DNA from: CAYFLR01 sp964343805 | GTDB taxonomy: Bacteria; Bdellovibrionota_B; Oligoflexia; CAYFLR01 | Length of the DNA stretch: 64,000 nucleotides | Direction: 5' to 3' | Assembly (NCBI GenBank): GCA_964343805.1 | Contig: CAYFLR010000021.1 | Span: 1 to 64,000, forward strand | In this document: in pieces, positions 17,950 through 26,508 of the stretch | Layout of the letters: each line of letters starts with the position of its first letter | How positions within the stretch are numbered: the stretch's first letter is position 1 | The notes under the pieces: model-generated | What the model was told of the DNA's origin: nothing | Seen by the model: only the letters and a program-made list of their open reading frames with translations | The model's database searches: none | Translations under genes and position numbers: made by a program

Positions 17950-18492
17950 ATGAAGGGGATCGTATTTAATTTATTGGAAGATTTCGTCACAGATAGTTTT
18001 GGACTTGCCGTTTGGGAGGACACTTTAAAAAAAGCTAAACCCTCCTCCGGAAATATATTTGTGGCCCCTAAAACCTACCCAGATACTGACTTTTTAGCTC
18101 TTGTTACCACTGCGGTAGAAGAAAACAAGCTGGATCTGGGTGAAACCGTTCGAGCTTTTGGGGTCTACTCCATTGGCCAATTAATCGAGCGTTATCCTAA
18201 CTTGATCGAACCTTATAAAACCGCCAAAGATTTTATTTGCAGTGTGGACTCTTTGATTCATATGGAAGTTAAAAAACTCTTTTCAGAGTCTCAACCCCCA
18301 AGGCTGGCTTATAAAGAATTGGGTCCTAACCAACTACAAATTGAATATCACTCCGCTCGAAAATTATGCGTATTTATGGAGGGGATGCTGGCTGGGGTAG
18401 CTAAACATTATGGGGTAGAGATTAATGTGAAACAGCTGGAATGCTCTCACCAGGGAGCTCCGTACTGTCTTTTCCAACTCGATTTTTCTTAG
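17950..18492 (+). CDS. H-NOX (HNOB) heme sensor protein
   Basis: The 180-residue length and MKGIVFNLLEDFV start are those of stand-alone bacterial H-NOX. The proximal heme ligand is His104 (SLIHMEV), followed by QPPRL, and the propionate-binding YxSxR motif is present as Y133-S135-R137. No Tyr is seen in the segment LCVFMEGML where O2-binding members carry one, which favours NO rather than O2 binding. Cys140, Cys165 and Cys173 match the positions of zinc-site cysteines in gammaproteobacterial H-NOX. It lies 15 bases upstream of a hybrid kinase, the usual H-NOX partner. The start follows a run of eight G that may act as an unusual ribosome site. Confidence 0.93.
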   Translation: MKGIVFNLLEDFVTDSFGLAVWEDTLKKAKPSSGNIFVAPKTYPDTDFLALVTTAVEENKLDLGETVRAFGVYSIGQLIERYPNLIEPYKTAKDFICSVDSLIHMEVKKLFSESQPPRLAYKELGPNQLQIEYHSARKLCVFMEGMLAGVAKHYGVEINVKQLECSHQGAPYCLFQLDFS

Positions 18493-18507
18493 ATAAGTGG
18501 AGTTATT

Positions 18508-20511
18508 TTGTCACAACAAGATGAAATTAATTCATTAAAGGCGGCTCTTAAAAGAGAGAAAGCAGCTCGCAGGTCTCTAGAGGATGAGATCGAGAGTGCC
18601 ACACGTGATCTCTATAATTCACGTGAGTACCTGCATTCCATTATAAATTCTATGCTCGATTTTCTGATTGTGTTCAATGAGGAAGGGCGAGTGGTTATGG
18701 TCAATGAAATCACCACTGAAGCTCTGGGATATAATTCAGTCGAGCCTTTAAAAGCTCAAAAATTATTCGGAGATAGATTATATGTAGAGATCACTTCTGA
18801 AAAATTTAAAGCCGGAGAAGCTATGTTGGTGGACTCTCACGGTGGAGTCCGGCTTTGTCTAATGACCGCTTCTAAAATGCGCAATCCACTCAGTAGAGAG
18901 AATCAATATCTCTGTGTTGCCCGAGATTTCTCTGCTGTGAGGCAATCAGAAAGTTATTTAAAAGATCGAGAGTCCTGGTTTTCTACCATACTTCAAAGTA
19001 TTACAAGTGGGGTTATTACTACTGATAACGAAGGTGTTATCACCTATATTAATCCATCTGCGGAAGCTTTTACTGGCTTTTCATTGGAAAAAGCACTGGG
19101 GGCTCATTTATTTCGGGTTCTCAGTTTTATGGGTTCTTCAGCTATTGAAAGTGGAACATTGGAGATTAATAATTTTTCAAAACAATCTTTGTTGAGACAG
19201 ATGGAAAAGTTGAACCGTATTCGTTCTTTATCCGGTCAAGAGATAGATATTGAGTTAAATGGAGGCTTGATAAAAAATCATCAGGATCAAGTTCTCGGCA
19301 TGGTACTGGTTTTTTGGGATGTCTCAAGCAAGAAGCAGGCTGAAGAGGAAAAAAAGCAGATGCAAGCTCAACTTCTTCAATCGGCTAAATTAGCTTCCAT
19401 CGGTATTTTGTCTACTGGAGTGGCTCATGAGCTGAATAATCCTTTAGTTGCAGTTAAAGGATATGGGCAAGAACTGGCTAAGGTTTTACCCCAGGGTAAA
19501 GAGCATGATTGCTCTGTCAAAATCGTCAAATCAGCCGAGCGGATGGAAAAGATAATCAATCATTTGCGAATTTACAGTCGCAAACCAAGTGATCATGATT
19601 TAAAACCACTGGCTATTAATGAAATTATAGCAACCTCGTTTACTTTATTGCAGCATGACTTAGATACTTTAAATATCAAAATTCAATTGAACTTGTCCGA
19701 AAGACTCCCTTTCGTGGTAGGTGAGCCTATCAATTTAGAAAGTGTATTTCAAAATTTGATCTCCAATAGTCGGGATGCTTTTGCCTCCAATCGTTCCATA
19801 TCTGATAAATGGATTCGCATCACCACCGCTCGGAAAAGCGATAAAGTGGTGATAACTTTTGCTGATAATGCGGGAGGAATGGCTCCATCGACATTAACTC
19901 ATTTATTTGATCCATTTTTTACCACCAAAGAAGCGGGGAAGGGGACCGGCTTAGGTATGTCCATTACTAGAAATATTTTAAAATCTCATAATGGAGATAT
20001 CAAAGCTCAAAGTGAACTTGGTAGTGAGAGTACTTTTATTATTACTCTTCCAGCTTTAGAGGAGGTGGGTTTTTCTCAGGCTGTGAGTGAGGAGGTTTTA
20101 CCAAATGGATCGGAGGACCTTGGACCGATCAAGTTTGAAAGTCCTCCTAAAATCTTAATTCTAGATGATGACCCTGATGTGTTAGATGTCATTGTCATGT
20201 TTTTGGAAGAGGATTTTGAAATCACCTCGTGCTCTCATCCAAAAGAGGCGCTTAATTCCATTAAAAAAGAGACCTATGATCTCATTTTGACAGACCTCAA
20301 AATGCCTGATTTAACAGGAGTAGAAGTATTAAAACATGCCAAAACCCATCAGCCTGATACTCCTGTGATGGTCATGTCTGGTTTCGCTCGAGATAACGAA
20401 ATGGTGAAGGAAGCCTTAAGTGAAGGAGCTGTGGATCTTTTGAGTAAACCCTTTACTGATGTGGAACAAACCCTCGCTTTTGTATCCAAGTATATAAATT
20501 CAGTTTCTTAA
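18508..20511 (+). CDS. Hybrid histidine kinase, probable H-NOX partner
   Basis: 667 residues, TTG start 15 bases after the H-NOX stop, with no transmembrane segment. Order: coiled coil (1-35), PAS (about 38-150), PAS (about 155-275), HisKA with His307 in GVAHELNNPL, HATPase with NSRDAF, DNAGGM and GTGLGMSI, then a C-terminal receiver with Asp596 in LILTDLKMPDLTG. In other bacteria H-NOX binds and inhibits a neighbouring cytoplasmic kinase when NO is bound; adjacency and the soluble architecture support that here. Its last 4 bases overlap the end of the convergent cytochrome operon. The receiver closely resembles that of the kinase at 28947-31037, so the two are probably paralogues. Confidence 0.93.
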   Translation: MSQQDEINSLKAALKREKAARRSLEDEIESATRDLYNSREYLHSIINSMLDFLIVFNEEGRVVMVNEITTEALGYNSVEPLKAQKLFGDRLYVEITSEKFKAGEAMLVDSHGGVRLCLMTASKMRNPLSRENQYLCVARDFSAVRQSESYLKDRESWFSTILQSITSGVITTDNEGVITYINPSAEAFTGFSLEKALGAHLFRVLSFMGSSAIESGTLEINNFSKQSLLRQMEKLNRIRSLSGQEIDIELNGGLIKNHQDQVLGMVLVFWDVSSKKQAEEEKKQMQAQLLQSAKLASIGILSTGVAHELNNPLVAVKGYGQELAKVLPQGKEHDCSVKIVKSAERMEKIINHLRIYSRKPSDHDLKPLAINEIIATSFTLLQHDLDTLNIKIQLNLSERLPFVVGEPINLESVFQNLISNSRDAFASNRSISDKWIRITTARKSDKVVITFADNAGGMAPSTLTHLFDPFFTTKEAGKGTGLGMSITRNILKSHNGDIKAQSELGSESTFIITLPALEEVGFSQAVSEEVLPNGSEDLGPIKFESPPKILILDDDPDVLDVIVMFLEEDFEITSCSHPKEALNSIKKETYDLILTDLKMPDLTGVEVLKHAKTHQPDTPVMVMSGFARDNEMVKEALSEGAVDLLSKPFTDVEQTLAFVSKYINSVS

Positions 20512-21236
20512 TCAGCAGTGAGCATAAATTGGTGAAAGTGGCATTGGCGGCAGCCAAACTCTTTTACCACAGGAGTTTTATGTTTTTGCTCATGGCACCT
20601 GAGGCAGGCAGAGTCGGTGACGGTTAAGTTATGAGCTCGATTTGATGGTCCTCCATGGCAGTCGCTGCAGGTGATACTTCTTAAATCTCCTTCATGGCTG
20701 GAGGGAAGAAAGCTTTTGGTTCCCATCCGGAGTTCAGGGGCAATTTTTTCTTCTTTCAACAGTTGGAGTTTGGTGGTTTGTGCCAGGTGAACTTGATGAA
20801 GATAAGTTTTATCCACTTTGGGCAGTTTTTTTACCATATCAGGACCTAATGGTCCACTTATAGTAGAGGTATCTTCTGGATTGGTAAAATGGCAGGCTTT
20901 GCATATTCCTTTAGGGACATGAGGGACATGATCTAAATCAAAGGGGAATTTCGGTTGGTGTAAAATTAGTGAGTAAGCTGACTTCATATAATCCCGTAGA
21001 GATTGATGATGACAGTCATGGCAGGTGGTCAGCTGTTTATGGCTACTATTTTCCCATGCTATGGTGGCATAGTCATGGACATGACATGCGGTACAAAAAT
21101 CAGGATCTTTCCAAACATATTCATAAGCCTTATAGCCTGGAACACTTCCTATTATTGCTCCAATTAAAAGAGAGGGAATTAGAAATATAAAAACCGGCTT
21201 TAACTTTTCACCCAATTGCCAGATTTTTTTTAACAT
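20508..21236 (-). CDS. NapC/NrfH-like membrane-anchored hexaheme cytochrome
   Basis: 242 residues with one N-terminal membrane anchor (PVFIFLIPSLLIGAIIGSVP), then six CXXCH motifs. The first pair in DFCTACHVHDY, followed by ENSSHK and TTCHDCHH, resembles the NapC/NirT/NrfH quinol dehydrogenases, which pass electrons from menaquinol to periplasmic partners. It is longer and has two more hemes than the classic tetraheme. It is the last gene of the seven-gene cytochrome operon; its ATG overlaps the TGA of the 51-aa membrane gene. It is the natural candidate for the entry point of electrons from the quinone pool (inference). Confidence 0.87.
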   Translation of the reverse strand: MLKKIWQLGEKLKPVFIFLIPSLLIGAIIGSVPGYKAYEYVWKDPDFCTACHVHDYATIAWENSSHKQLTTCHDCHHQSLRDYMKSAYSLILHQPKFPFDLDHVPHVPKGICKACHFTNPEDTSTISGPLGPDMVKKLPKVDKTYLHQVHLAQTTKLQLLKEEKIAPELRMGTKSFLPSSHEGDLRSITCSDCHGGPSNRAHNLTVTDSACLRCHEQKHKTPVVKEFGCRQCHFHQFMLTAD

Positions 21237-21391
21237 CAGAATCCTCCATGGGGTAAGACCCGAGATAGGAAAAAGAGATGAAATACAATCAATGCTCCTA
21301 TTACTATGCCGAGTAGGAGTCCAAAACTATGAAGTAGAAAGCGCCCTAAAGCACTTTGCCAGAATGGAGGAAGCGGGGACAGTTCATTCAT
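21236..21391 (-). CDS. 51-aa single-pass membrane protein in cytochrome operon
   Basis: A small gene encoding a peptide that starts MNELSPLPPFWQSALGRF, has one strong membrane helix (FGLLLGIVIGALIVFHLFFL, about residues 23-42), and ends in a short basic tail RVLPHGGF. A Shine-Dalgarno (AGAGGT) falls between the stop of the 17-heme gene, 9 bases upstream, and this ATG. Its stop overlaps the next ATG as TGATG, so it is translationally coupled on both sides. No homologous family is recognised. Coupling suggests a subunit or assembly factor of the NapC-like complex. Confidence 0.75.
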   Translation of the reverse strand: MNELSPLPPFWQSALGRFLLHSFGLLLGIVIGALIVFHLFFLSRVLPHGGF

Positions 21392-21400
21392 AATTACCTC

Positions 21401-23753
21401 TTACTTTAACAGCTGATGGTAGTTGTTAAATAACTTTTCAGTCTCTTTGCCATGACAACTCGCACAGAGTATTTTGAGTTGGTTAGGACGAGCTAAGAAT
21501 TTGCGGCCAAAATGCTGATGCGGATCATGGCAGGTAGTGCAGACAATTTGATCTTGGAAAATATCATACCCTTGATTTTTAGCCGAGTCAGCAATGGGTG
21601 CCACCATTTCATGTTCACCTTTTTTCTCTTTATGACAATGAGTGCATTGTTCTTTCTTAGGTTTCTTTTGGGCATGAGGATTATGACAATGAGAACAGAC
21701 CAATTGTTGGTTGCTTTTTTTACTTTGCATGTGAGGATTGCGCCCTACTTGACGGTGAATCTTTTGATGACAATTTTGGCAGCTTTTCATTTTTTCTTTA
21801 GGGGCATGAGTTGCATGACATGACTGGCAACTCACCTCTTGGTTTAAAGGATGAGAGAGCATTGGCTGAAGTCTTTTATGGCACTTTTTACAACTTTCTT
21901 CTTTAGTGTAGTGTTCTTTGGGTTGCATGAGATATTTAGAGTGTCCTTCAATTCCATGCGCTTCATGACATTGGAGGCAATCTTTGTTTCGAGGTATTAT
22001 GCCCGCTTTTACCGGATGTCGTTGGGTTAGGGATTGATGGCAGCTGATACAATTGCTCTTTACTTTTTTTGATCCATGGGGATGATGGCATTTTAAACAG
22101 TTGGAACCAGGTTCAGGCCACTCTAGCTTTTGGGTTTTTTTATTAGCTTTTATATGGGAATTTTTACCCAGTTTCTCCGCTTGCTGTTGATGACAGCTTT
22201 CACAGGTTTTTCCTGTTTTTGAAATTCGTGCAAAATTAGGGTGTTTATTCACATCATGCATCTTATGGCAGGTTAGACAGGCCACAGGTCGAGTACTTTG
22301 AGGATTTTCAGATAAGGAAATAGGGTGAGTTAAATTCTTGGTTTGTTTGTTATGGCACTTGATGCAGCTCTTAGCAGGGGGCATATTCTGTAAGTGTTGA
22401 TGGCCTCCATGTACCTGATGACATTTTAAGCAGGAATCCTCCTCTTTATAATGTTTGGAAGGAGTTTTCATTTCTTCATGACAGGAGAGACAAAGTTGTT
22501 TGGGTTGCATTTGTAAGTTAAAAGGGGCGCCTCCTTCTTGACCATGATGGGCATTGTGGCAAGTGGTGCAATCTATGAGTCCTTTATTTAATAGGAGGTC
22601 AGTGTCTTTCCCGTATTTGATATTAATGGGATGTTGATTGGAGCTGGGAAGAAAGTGATCTAAATCAAAGCGACTCATTCCATCATGACAGTTGAGGCAG
22701 GTTCTAATTTTGTCTCCTGTTTGAATTTGAGGATGATTGTACAGGTTGCGATGGAGCAGGTCTTCCAGCTGTACTTTAGAATCGAGAGCGTTTCGATGAA
22801 GAGCCGTTATTTCAATACCGGTCACTTTTTCTTTTAAGAAGTCGGCTATATAAACTTGGTTTTCGACACAGGCTAAATCAATGGGGTAATTGGCAGTGCC
22901 TGCCTCATCATGGAGTAAAGAGATAAAATTTCCTTTTAAGTCAAAGAGCTGAACAACTTTCAGAAGGCTATCTGAGACGGCGACTAGATCAAAGGATGAA
23001 AGATAGCAGATCCCTTTGGGATTCATCATTTTGCCATTCCACCTGCCCCAGCTTCCCCACTTGTAGGCATCTTTGATATTTAGCTGATCGCTTTCTAGTT
23101 TTAAGTTGGCTATTTGTACATTGATGGGGTCCAGGAGGAGGAGATCTCTTTGTAAGGTGATCGTCCCTTTAAAGTAGGAGCTAGTTGCTAGGGTGTATTT
23201 ATCTTGCAAATCATTAAACGGATTTATACCACTTTTTAGTTTATAAGATGGAATTGAAGTGGCTGGGGCGATAGGAAATGGCTGCCATTTTTTATTGTTT
23301 ACCAATCGACTGACTCGCTTTTGTATCACCAAACAGTTGCCTGGAAGGCAGATAATATCCTTAATCGCCCTTTTTTCTNNNNNNNNNNGGGGGTAATGGA
23401 GTTAGTTTTTTATTGGATTGGAGTTGCCATAGTTTGGCTTTTTTATTCCAGCTTCCTAAAAGGAGTTTCCCTTGCCTACAACCCAATGCGGTAACTTTAG
23501 TGTTTGGTAGGAGTTTTTTTAACAAGATGGTTTGTTGTTGGCCTGGGATACGAGTATTTTGCTGTCTAGTACTGATTCGATAAAGTGAGTGCTTACTTAA
23601 AGAGTAGCTCCATAAGTGGGTCCCGCAAAATTCGATGAGAGAGGGAGCTGGTATCGACAGATTTAAAATGGGAATGGTGTTAATATTTTTTTCCTTTCCT
23701 TGGAGTTGGAAGGAAATCAATAACAGAAAAAGAAGCTTCCAGTTTTTTTTCAT
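21401..23753 (-). CDS. Beta-propeller / 17-heme fusion cytochrome
   Basis: One gene of about 780 residues, crossed by an N run at 23379-23388. Closing the run to zero length gives a continuous frame (PLPPEKRAIKDIICLPG). It starts with a signal peptide (MKKNWKLLFLLLISFQLQG), followed by about 320 residues with NHL-like propeller features (NPKGICYLSSFDLVAVSD, KVVQLFDLKGNFI, YPIDLACVENQVYIAD). The C-terminal 430 residues hold 17 CXXCH motifs, many in the form C-x-x-C-H-x-x-H. It is coupled to the tetraheme gene by an ATGA overlap. The propeller may dock a partner or substrate; the heme domain would carry electrons. This fusion is not a family I can name. Confidence 0.86.
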
Positions 23754-24256
23754 GGCAAATCATCCCATTTATGGCAAAAGGTGCACTTTCGATAGAGCAT
23801 TGGAGTGTTATTTCTCTTTTCTACCAGTCCTTTTGGCAGCTTAAAAGAACTCTTCTGATAGAGAAAAGAGGGTGATTTTTTTCTGTCGGGTAAGCGAGGA
23901 GTGGTTTGATTGATCCATGCACGATGGGGTCGATGACAGGATAAACAATCAATTTTACCAGTGAGGTTGTGCTGCTTGGCATGAGGAAGGAGTGATAAAT
24001 CCTTGCCCAAATGTTCAGTAAGTCCGCTATGAGGCTTTCTGTTATGACATGCTCTACAAAGGGAGGTGGTGGTTTTTTTTAAAGTGAGTTTCTGATTTTG
24101 GAATAGGTGGCAGCTTTTGCACTCTTTCTTTTGGAATAGGGCTGGATTTTTTAACTGAGTATGAGGGGATCCGTGGGGGTCAAGTCTTTTAAAGGGAGAC
24201 GGATTTGGGGCGGCCAGCAGAGGAGTTGAAAATAAAACAATCCATAGCAATTTCAT
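23750..24256 (-). CDS. Periplasmic tetraheme c-type cytochrome
   Basis: 168 residues from the ATG at 24256, which overlaps the preceding stop as ATGA; an upstream in-frame start at 24292 would spoil the signal peptide. The N-terminus MKLLWIVLFSTPLLAA is a cleavable signal. Four CXXCH motifs follow: CKSCH, CRACH, CLSCH and CTFCH, with extra His in DPHGSPHTQ, KPHSG and RPHRAW as possible distal ligands. It resembles small c7/c3-type electron shuttles, without a specific family match. It is the fourth gene of the coupled operon. Confidence 0.85.
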   Translation of the reverse strand: MKLLWIVLFSTPLLAAPNPSPFKRLDPHGSPHTQLKNPALFQKKECKSCHLFQNQKLTLKKTTTSLCRACHNRKPHSGLTEHLGKDLSLLPHAKQHNLTGKIDCLSCHRPHRAWINQTTPRLPDRKKSPSFLYQKSSFKLPKGLVEKRNNTPMLYRKCTFCHKWDDLP

Positions 24257-24543
24257 TTTTTCCCTCCATTGTCTCCATGGCAGCTGTAACATTTCGAGGT
24301 GGAACCCTCAGTACTGATCTCTCTTGCAAGTTCGATAAGGCCAGTATTTAGGGTGTCATCTTGATGAATATTTTGTTGATTGTGGCAATAAAAACAATCG
24401 GCTTGTCTAAATCCGTGGGGATGATTGTCTTTGGTTAAGATTAGATCACCCTTGCTTTTAATTTTATACTCTTCGTATTGTCTCTTCTCTGCGCAGTGTA
24501 AGAGACCTGCAAAAATGAGAATTAAACTTATTAAATAATTCAT
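24253..24543 (-). CDS. Small diheme c-type cytochrome, probable lipoprotein
   Basis: 96 residues from the ATG at 24543, which overlaps the stop of the upstream heptaheme gene as ATGA. MNYLISLILIFAGLLHC reads as a signal peptide with a Cys at 17 that could be lipidated, although His at -1 is unusual. Two CXXCH motifs (CFYCH and CYSCH) are separated by about 35 residues, with HPHGF upstream. It would be a small periplasmic shuttle between the larger cytochromes of the operon. Its own stop overlaps the tetraheme start. Confidence 0.8.
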   Translation of the reverse strand: MNYLISLILIFAGLLHCAEKRQYEEYKIKSKGDLILTKDNHPHGFRQADCFYCHNQQNIHQDDTLNTGLIELAREISTEGSTSKCYSCHGDNGGKK

Positions 24544-25139
24544 GGTTGTTTCCCCACATGGCAATCGGTACAAAAACGTAATGATTGATGGCATTTGGTA
24601 CAGCTTCCCGGCTTGGCTCGGGCTTCAATTGAGTGAAAAAATCGATAATTACCGGGATGAACTTTGGTTTTTAATAAGTCTCTGCGGAGATGGCAGTCCG
24701 AGCAATCTCTTTTACTATGACATTCCGCACAAGAATCTCTATCTGTTCCCGCTGCAATACCATGCCGACTTGTCCATGCTAGATGATGGGAAGAGGGCTG
24801 CAAAGTTTCCACATTGTCATGACATAGGGAGCATTTATTGGGACTAGGTAAGTTGACTTTACCGAGATGGCAATTATGGNNNNNNNNNNTCTCTGGAGGC
24901 TTTAAGAATAATTGATTGACCGGTTTGGGTAGAGCATTATGAGTGTCACTCTTGATAGAAAAACGGTGACAATCATCGCAGGAAATATCTAATTGCTCAA
25001 AAGCCAGCTTATGTTTCTTGTGGTGAAAAATTTGTCTGGAGGCTCCCTTCGGTGACTCTTTAGTATAAATAAAAGGACCAAAGAAAAAGAAACTTAATAA
25101 TAGCCACAGGCTCGATTTAATAATAAAAGTGAGATACAT
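24540..25139 (-). CDS. Heptaheme periplasmic c-type cytochrome
   Basis: 199 residues with an N-terminal hydrophobic signal or anchor (residues 5-25). Six complete CXXCH motifs are visible (CDDCH, CSLCH, CAECH, CSDCH, CTKCH, CTDCH). A seventh, CHNCH, is interrupted by the N run 24880-24889, where four missing bases would complete it. The pattern with W, HG and A before paired CXXCH (AWTSRHGIAAGTDRDSCAEC, then CSDCH) repeats once in FHSIEARAKPGSCTKCH. Similar motifs occur in periplasmic cytochromes of porin-cytochrome conduits; that link is inference. The first 23 bases overlap the end of the barrel gene. Confidence 0.85.
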   Translation of the reverse strand: MYLTFIIKSSLWLLLSFFFFGPFIYTKESPKGASRQIFHHKKHKLAFEQLDISCDDCHRFSIKSDTHNALPKPVNQLFLKPPEXXXXHNCHLGKVNLPSPNKCSLCHDNVETLQPSSHHLAWTSRHGIAAGTDRDSCAECHSKRDCSDCHLRRDLLKTKVHPGNYRFFHSIEARAKPGSCTKCHQSLRFCTDCHVGKQP

Positions 25140-26370
25140 AAAAGACAGCCCTTACATCAAAGTTCACCTGATGATTTCTTTCCATTTCAATAGAAGCTAA
25201 AGCCAACCAATTGGGTTCGAGTTTTAATTGAAGTCCACTTTGCATTTGACTGGCCCAACCACTAATAGAATTTAGTTTCTTAATTTTGGCCAAGTCTCCT
25301 TGTAGTTTAAGGTCCCAACTACGGTTTATGCGATACAGATATTGACCGTTCATATTCCAAACATCTCCTCCATAGGATGCAAGATAGGTAAGAGTGGTAT
25401 CTATCCGATGAGGAGAACCTAGATAAGAAATAGAGGTAGAGCTTTGTACACCCGCTTCTTCACCTGCAGTGGAATCAAATGCGATTTGTTGATAGTTGGT
25501 TTTCATTACCATGGTGGAAATGGGTTGCCAAGATGATCCCACTTGCCATGTTTTAGTAGGGGTTAGGGCAAATAATTTATAAAGAAAACTTTTACTACTA
25601 TTTAAATTTAGCTCGGGCTTACGAACACTATAATCCAAATGGAGCTGAAGACTTTTATGCAGGGTTAAATAAAGAGAGCTGATACTTTGAGAAAATTCCC
25701 ATTCTTTGTCACTTCCAATGTTTCCCCATTCCCCTTTTAAGAGGGTGAGTGGTGAAAAGGGGAGCATTTCCCAATTGGTAGTTATTTGGCTAAACACCAG
25801 GTTGTTGTTGTCATCGTCTACCCTGTGGTGGTTGATTCCTGCCTGCCATGTAGTTAACCACTTCTCAAAGCTTAATGAGGTTCCATAGAGTTGTTCTTTG
25901 GAGTCTTTGTCAATTTGGTAGAGGTCTTCCACAATTTTCACTAGCCCAGCAAAGCTATTTAGTTTCAAAGAAGGGGAAAAGTAGTAGGGGAGGGTTATCC
26001 CATCAATGAGTTCGGTTTGAAAACCTTCCGTAATTAATTGACGGCCTACTTGAACTCTTGATTTGTGAAACGGGCGTTCCTCAAATCCATAGCCAAAGGG
26101 AGCCGTTAGATAGAATTGATAGGGAAAAATCTTCCATTCTCCACTGCTCAGGTTGTTATCAATGCCCATTTCGATGTATGTCTCTACTCCAGAGGGTAGG
26201 ACATGATTGAACTCCCAATCGAGCATAACCTTGGCATATTGATTTTCATTTAAGTCTTTAAAGTAGCTCCCTCCCAAGGTGGTTTGATAGGTCACCAATG
26301 CCCAAAGGGGAGAGGTAAAAAAATAAAGACTGAACCCGAGAAATAAAATATTAAATTTTTTGGTAGACAT
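25117..26370 (-). CDS. Outer-membrane beta-barrel, first gene of cytochrome operon
   Basis: 417 residues with a signal peptide ending in SPLWA. The mature part is a continuous series of amphipathic strands with aromatic girdles (YQFYLTAPFGYGF, LQLHLDYSVRKPEL, DLKLQGDLAKIKKL) and a C-terminus FYVSHFYY typical of outer-membrane insertion. A barrel of about 16-18 strands would fit. It has no CXXCH. It overlaps the heptaheme gene by 23 bases, and five further genes are coupled behind it. In MtrAB or Pcc conduits a barrel sheathes a periplasmic cytochrome to pass electrons across the outer membrane; this protein is shorter than MtrB and not recognisably homologous, so that role is inferred from context. 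Confidence 0.78.
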   Translation of the reverse strand: MSTKKFNILFLGFSLYFFTSPLWALVTYQTTLGGSYFKDLNENQYAKVMLDWEFNHVLPSGVETYIEMGIDNNLSSGEWKIFPYQFYLTAPFGYGFEERPFHKSRVQVGRQLITEGFQTELIDGITLPYYFSPSLKLNSFAGLVKIVEDLYQIDKDSKEQLYGTSLSFEKWLTTWQAGINHHRVDDDNNNLVFSQITTNWEMLPFSPLTLLKGEWGNIGSDKEWEFSQSISSLYLTLHKSLQLHLDYSVRKPELNLNSSKSFLYKLFALTPTKTWQVGSSWQPISTMVMKTNYQQIAFDSTAGEEAGVQSSTSISYLGSPHRIDTTLTYLASYGGDVWNMNGQYLYRINRSWDLKLQGDLAKIKKLNSISGWASQMQSGLQLKLEPNWLALASIEMERNHQVNFDVRAVFYVSHFYY

Positions 26371-26508
26371 AGAATTAATTCTAGCAAAAAAAACAGAACT
26401 TGTTCAGATTTATTTCTTGTTAAATCTGCTAGTTATTCCATTTTTAAAGTGGTAAAATAGTTTATATTCCAATTTATATATGTATTAAATTAACTGTCGG
26501 GGGGCTTT

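Noticed and set aside
25117..26370. Calling the barrel MtrB or PioB
   Set aside because: Length is well below MtrB, no CXXC near the N-terminus was seen, and no specific motif could be matched; only the general barrel call is supported.
14874..26370. Interpreting the cytochromes as nitrite or octaheme hydroxylamine reductases
   Set aside because: No CXXCK or other enzyme-specific heme motif was found; all motifs are CXXCH and the arrangement fits conduction better.
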